NCBI GenBank assembly: GCA_018715765.1
Contig: DVKY01000093.1
Location: 1 to 24,418, forward strand
DNA: 24,418 nt
Direction of reading: 5' to 3'
Source: Fimivicinus intestinavium
GTDB taxonomy: Bacteria > Bacillota > Clostridia > Oscillospirales > Acutalibacteraceae
A program made the translations under genes and the position numbers. Below the pieces are notes generated by a model, which did not search any database, had not been told where the DNA came from, and was given only the letters and a program-made list of their open reading frames with translations. Positions 21,579-24,418 of this stretch are shown piece after piece (the stretch's first letter is position 1; every line of letters begins with the position of its first letter).

Positions 21579-23627
21579 TTAAAATTGATCGAGCTTCGCC
21601 GCGACGCGCAGGATTTTGCGGGCGTCAGAGGTGTCCGCCTTGCCGTTTTTGTTCACATCGGCGGCAAGTATCTGCTGGGGCGTAAGGGCCTCCAGCTTGG
21701 CCGCGCCGCGCAGAGCAAGGCGTGCGTCGGAGGTGTTCACTTTGCCGTCGAGGTTCACATCGCCGAGGGTGTAGGTGGGCAGCGGCTCCCCGTCAACCGG
21801 TGCCTTGATCATCACGGGGATATTCATAGAATTATGATCGAACATCCAAATCGACCCGTCGCTGCGCACAGCATAAATTTCTTCATAAGCACCTACGACA
21901 AAATCCTCTACATCCGTTAGAATCTTATAATTCTGCTTCTCGGGCAAACGCCAATCCTGATACACACACCACAAAGATTTATCTGCATGTAAATTACCGG
22001 TTGATGCCTCCAAAGTAGGAGCCCATTTCAACGAAACAAAAAATCCATCAGAAGTATAGAATCCATCTGCTCCGTACAGGCTTTCCCAATTTTCATATCT
22101 CCAGTCTAAAAAATGATCGGCGAGATGAGAGCATTCTCCGGTTTCACGCGAAACTTTCCAGACGGACATATCTTCTTTTATCACAATATAGAAATCTCCA
22201 TTTGTTTGTGTGCTTTCATTGTAGCCCCAGCAAGTATCTCCAAAAACTTCAACGGCGCTAAAATCAGCGACCTTTTCGCCGTCAATCCAAGTGGAGCCAT
22301 CTTCCTTGATATAGCCGCCATGGCTAATCAGCTGCTGCACATCTTCGTCAAGCTTTGTAAAGTAATACATTTGGGATGCGCCACGGTGAGGATCACTATA
22401 GACATTTTTCCAGACTGTTCCATCGTTTTTCAGCGCATACTCGACGCCATCAATTTGGGCTACATCCGTCATGATGATCGGCATCACTGTTTCACTGCGT
22501 ATATCCAAAAGATTTCCGTTGGAATCCAACGCGGTTCCCATGCTGAACTCTGTAATGTTTTCGGCAATTTTGTTTAGTTGAGGCCTATCTTCTCCTTCCT
22601 TCCAGCCCCAACCCCACAGCGTATTTTGGTTGTCTAAAATATTAAATTGCTTCCAATATACACTGTTTCCAACATAGCCGTAGGTGTTTACGGCAACATA
22701 GTCCTTCACGTTTTCAGCCAGCATAACTTCGCCGTGATTGCCAATGTAGTATAACTCTCCGCTTGGATAGAGAGCAGTCGCTCCGCCCTTTGAGCCAAAA
22801 TCGTCGGATTCTACCCGCTGCCCATTCTGATCCGTTTTATATAGCCATACCATTTTGGGAGAAAGCACCGGGATGTTCTTTGAAGTTGTTGTTACAGGAT
22901 CAGGCACACTCATCACTTGCAACGGAACTTCTATTACTTTTTGCTCTCTGGACGTCATCTTCAGTAAGGTATTGCCCGCCTTTTGTGCAATAATTCTCCC
23001 ATCTTGAATCCGATCGGTATATTCCACTTTTGCAATGGACGGATTTTCTGGAGTACAACTTACCAAGCCGATTTCCATGATTGTGCCCCAAGTGTCACCG
23101 GAATCGTAAGAAATATAGGGAAGTACCCGTTTGGAGCCAAAAGGAGAATCAAGATCCTCTAAAAATATTTGCTCGCCCTCCATTGCAATCAAGGGGCGAA
23201 CTAGTTCCTGCGCAAGCTCCCAACATGCGGCCTCTGCCACGTTGTTTCCCCGGAGATACACGTCCTCCAGCTGTTTTAAGCTTTTGAGAGGCGTGATATC
23301 TTCGATGGCATTACCCTCCAGATCCAAATATCCCAAATTTTTTGCAACCTCGATGCCGGAGAGGTTTTGAATCTGCGCACGATCTAATCCCTCATACCAA
23401 TCGGCACCCAGACCCGTCACAGATTCCATCTCCGCCACGGTGAGGATGCCATCCTCGTTTGCGTCTGCGCCGTCATCTAAAAACGCTTGCAGGAGCGCCT
23501 TATCCGGCATCTCGAAGCCTTCTGTTTTCACGTTATCGGCAGTTGTCACGGCCAGAGCGACGGTGATGCTTGTCAGCGCCATCACAGCGGCCATGAGAAT
23601 TGCCAGCAGTTTTTTCCTGCTCTTCAT
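21579..23627 (-). CDS. Secreted EF-hand/LRR/propeller-like protein with C-terminal dockerin
   Basis: Extracellular protein of 682 residues, function unknown. A signal peptide (1-26, KSRKKLLAILMAAVMALTS) is followed by a canonical EF-hand loop (Asp55, Asn57, Asp59, Thr63, Glu66). Leucine-rich repeats come next (about 80-130, LGYLDLEGNAIEDITPL, LEDVYLRGNNV). A long middle part has repeated strands ending in DG.xW (ALKNDGTVW, YIKEDGSTW, YAVRSDGSIW, IKEDMSVW), resembling RCC1/tachylectin-type propeller blades. The last 64 residues are a type I dockerin: two loops, DVNLDGKVNTSD (623-634) and DVNKNGKADTSD (657-668), each followed by an ARxxLRxAAKL helix. No hydrolase motif was found. GGAGG lies 10 nt before the ATG. 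The core is AT-rich (about 37-47% GC in sampled 60-nt lines), the ends about 60%. Confidence 0.88.
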   Translation of the reverse strand: MKSRKKLLAILMAAVMALTSITVALAVTTADNVKTEGFEMPDKALLQAFLDDGADANEDGILTVAEMESVTGLGADWYEGLDRAQIQNLSGIEVAKNLGYLDLEGNAIEDITPLKSLKQLEDVYLRGNNVAEAACWELAQELVRPLIAMEGEQIFLEDLDSPFGSKRVLPYISYDSGDTWGTIMEIGLVSCTPENPSIAKVEYTDRIQDGRIIAQKAGNTLLKMTSREQKVIEVPLQVMSVPDPVTTTSKNIPVLSPKMVWLYKTDQNGQRVESDDFGSKGGATALYPSGELYYIGNHGEVMLAENVKDYVAVNTYGYVGNSVYWKQFNILDNQNTLWGWGWKEGEDRPQLNKIAENITEFSMGTALDSNGNLLDIRSETVMPIIMTDVAQIDGVEYALKNDGTVWKNVYSDPHRGASQMYYFTKLDEDVQQLISHGGYIKEDGSTWIDGEKVADFSAVEVFGDTCWGYNESTQTNGDFYIVIKEDMSVWKVSRETGECSHLADHFLDWRYENWESLYGADGFYTSDGFFVSLKWAPTLEASTGNLHADKSLWCVYQDWRLPEKQNYKILTDVEDFVVGAYEEIYAVRSDGSIWMFDHNSMNIPVMIKAPVDGEPLPTYTLGDVNLDGKVNTSDARLALRGAAKLEALTPQQILAADVNKNGKADTSDARKILRVAAKLDQF

Positions 23628-23704
23628 TGCTTTTCAACCTCCAATTTGTTAAAGTTTATATTCCAAAGGGGCGCGGCGCACACGGGCAAACCCTCCTTTC
23701 CTTT

Positions 23705-23742
23705 GGCGCGCCGCAGTCAGAAAGCGCCTGCGGCGGCGCGCC
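23705..23742. other. GC-rich imperfect hairpin upstream of the dockerin gene
   Basis: GGCGCGCCGCAG pairs with CTGCGGCGGCGCGCC with a 3-nt bulge, about 80 nt upstream of the dockerin gene start. It may lie in that gene's leader. No convincing promoter was found between 23628 and 23830. The gene-free stretch 23628-24418 consists of this hairpin, two palindromes, another strong hairpin, repeat copy 2, an inverted partial copy and a terminator-like hairpin. Confidence 0.4.
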
Positions 23743-23826
23743 TTGCGCCGTGCCCCGAATGGGAATCTGGATATTAGATTGTGGAAATTAGATGTTGGAT
23801 GTGAGAGACGAAAAGTTTCGGCCGGT

Positions 23827-23846
23827 GGCCGGGTCAAGACCCGACC
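23827..23846 (+). repeat. GGCCGGGTC/GACCCGACC palindrome
   Basis: Nine-base arms with one mismatch around AA, related to the palindrome at 20421-20441. It lies 14 nt before the GGAACGGTC element, mirroring the pairing of the two types near 20400. Confidence 0.6.
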
Positions 23847-23860
23847 CCATCGGGAGGATA

Positions 23861-23885
23861 TGTAGGGAACGGTCTTGACCGTTCC
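23861..23885 (+). repeat. GTAGGG-palindrome element (GGAACGGTC type), second copy
   Basis: TGTAG followed by GGAACGGTC-TT-GACCGTTCC. It is the exact reverse complement of 20382-20406, so the dockerin-cohesin operon lies between inverted copies. Confidence 0.75.
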
Positions 23886-23967
23886 GGGGCCTTGGCTCGC
23901 TCTATTGGCTTTTGATTGATCGGCTATGTTTCATGGTAATTTTGTTTCCGCTCGGGCCGCGGGGGCC

Positions 23968-23994
23968 CATCCTTTTCCCCGTCGGAAAAGGATG
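23968..23994. other. Strong hairpin in the gene-free right flank
   Basis: CATCCTTTTCC (23968-23978) and GGAAAAGGATG (23984-23994) form a perfect 11-bp stem with a 5-nt loop. There is no T-run on the plus strand after it. It may belong to the same family of structured intergenic repeats, but no second copy is in the window. Confidence 0.5.
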
Positions 23995-24093
23995 CAAAAG
24001 GACGTGGAGGAACGGCACTGCGGCGGCGGTATTTAAACTTGCCACACCACAACGCGTTCGGCGAACGCTTCCCGAACTCAGCCGCTCACGCGG

Positions 24094-24207
24094 CTTCAAA
24101 CAGGCGGGAAGGTTCGTTTGCCCGCAAAGCGGGCAAATGCCCTCACGTGCACGCAGGTAGCGGCATCAAATGCCGCCTTGGCCTATCCTTCCGCTTGCGG
24201 CCCTGAA
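24094..24207 (+). repeat. Intergenic structured repeat, copy 2
   Basis: Direct copy of 20242-20358. Blocks such as CCTCACGTGCAC and CCGCCTTGGCCTATCCTTCC are identical. Its first hairpin (24117-24137) is TTTGCCCGC-aaa-GCGGGCAAA, different from copy 1 yet perfectly paired. A second hairpin, GCGGCAT-caa-ATGCCGC, corresponds to GGTGGCA-tcagc-TGCCGCC in copy 1. Confidence 0.75.
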
Positions 24208-24314
24208 CGGTTTACAGATCCCGGGAGAAACCTGACGGGGTCTTCAGTCTTGCTTTGAGGAACCCTCTACCAGTAGGCCAACGGCGGCAGGCTCCGCGCA
24301 CTTGCGGCGGGCCC

Positions 24315-24351
24315 GTGAGGGGACTTTTCGCCTTTCAGGCGAAAAGCAAAC
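24315..24351 (-). repeat. Intergenic structured repeat, inverted partial copy 3
   Basis: On the minus strand it reads GTTTG, then hairpin CTTTTCGCCT-gaa-AGGCGAAAAG (perfect 10-bp stem), then TCCCCTCAC. This matches the flanks of the first hairpin in copies 1 and 2 with a third arm sequence. Confidence 0.65.
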
Positions 24352-24352
24352 G

Positions 24353-24393
24353 CCCAAAATGTTTGAGCTGCCGTGAGGCAGCGAGTTTTTTGG
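24353..24393 (+). terminator. Terminator-like hairpin near the window end
   Basis: GCTGCC-gtga-GGCAGC (24367-24382) is followed by GAG and six T. Outside, CCCAAAA (24353-24359) pairs with TTTTGGG (24387-24393), so the structure could act on both strands. No gene ending here is visible in the window. Confidence 0.5.
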
Positions 24394-24418
24394 GTGGCTT
24401 GCCGAACACCTAAAAGAG

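Noticed and set aside
20784..21920. 378-codon open frame on the plus strand opposite the cohesin gene
   Set aside because: The minus-strand gene has signal peptide, cohesin domain and sorting tail in order; the plus-strand product is Arg/Gly/His-rich with no domain.
23912..24160. 82-codon plus-strand open frame in the right flank
   Set aside because: It runs through hairpins and repeat copy 2, has no ribosome binding site, and its product looks like translated repeat sequence.
20242..24207. Insertion sequence or composite transposon bounded by the repeats
   Set aside because: No transposase or integrase gene, no target-site duplication visible; the repeats look like structured intergenic elements.
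20199..24418. CRISPR array in the repeat-rich region
   Set aside because: The repeats are few, widely spaced, in both orientations and not separated by uniform spacers; no cas gene is present.

Overview
The window looks like chromosomal DNA of a GC-rich, Gram-positive gut clostridium. An Oscillospirales/Ruminococcaceae-like genome is my best guess. Supporting points are the hrcA-grpE-dnaK-dnaJ operon under a CIRCE element, good sigma-A promoters with 17-bp spacers, strong GGAGG-type ribosome binding sites, a pyruvate kinase with the extra C-terminal PEP-utilizer domain common in Firmicutes, a dimeric-type glycyl-tRNA synthetase, an L-fucose catabolic operon, and a cohesin/dockerin surface gene pair. 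No 16S rRNA or tRNA gene is present, so the assignment is inference.

Layout. (1) 134-5432, minus strand: the class I heat-shock operon hrcA-grpE-dnaK-dnaJ. It runs from a consensus promoter whose initially transcribed region is a perfect CIRCE operator to a terminator after dnaJ. (2) 5549-11835, plus strand: a divergent promoter, a GH30 glycoside hydrolase, then fucA, fucU, a rhamnulokinase-type FGGY kinase and fucI, closed by a long hairpin. Together fucU, fucI, the kinase and fucA take beta-L-fucose to DHAP plus L-lactaldehyde. (3) 11911-15922, plus strand: an AraC/GyrI-like regulator, a small Xre-type regulator with a membrane protein, and a NatAB-type ABC transporter. (4) 16240-20134, plus strand: pyruvate kinase, a YfbR-like HD nucleotidase and glyS. 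(5) 20200-24418: repeat-rich DNA around a two-gene minus-strand operon. The first gene encodes a secreted EF-hand/LRR/beta-propeller-like protein ending in a dockerin. The second encodes a cohesin-domain protein with a C-terminal NPGTG wall-sorting signal.

The most interesting part is region 5. The adjacent dockerin and cohesin genes look like a self-contained two-component surface complex. The dockerin gene has an AT-rich core between GC-rich ends. The operon is flanked by dispersed repeats whose hairpin arms differ in sequence between copies but stay complementary, and by a second family of GTAGGG-tagged palindromes. Both point to structure-conserved intergenic elements of unknown function.
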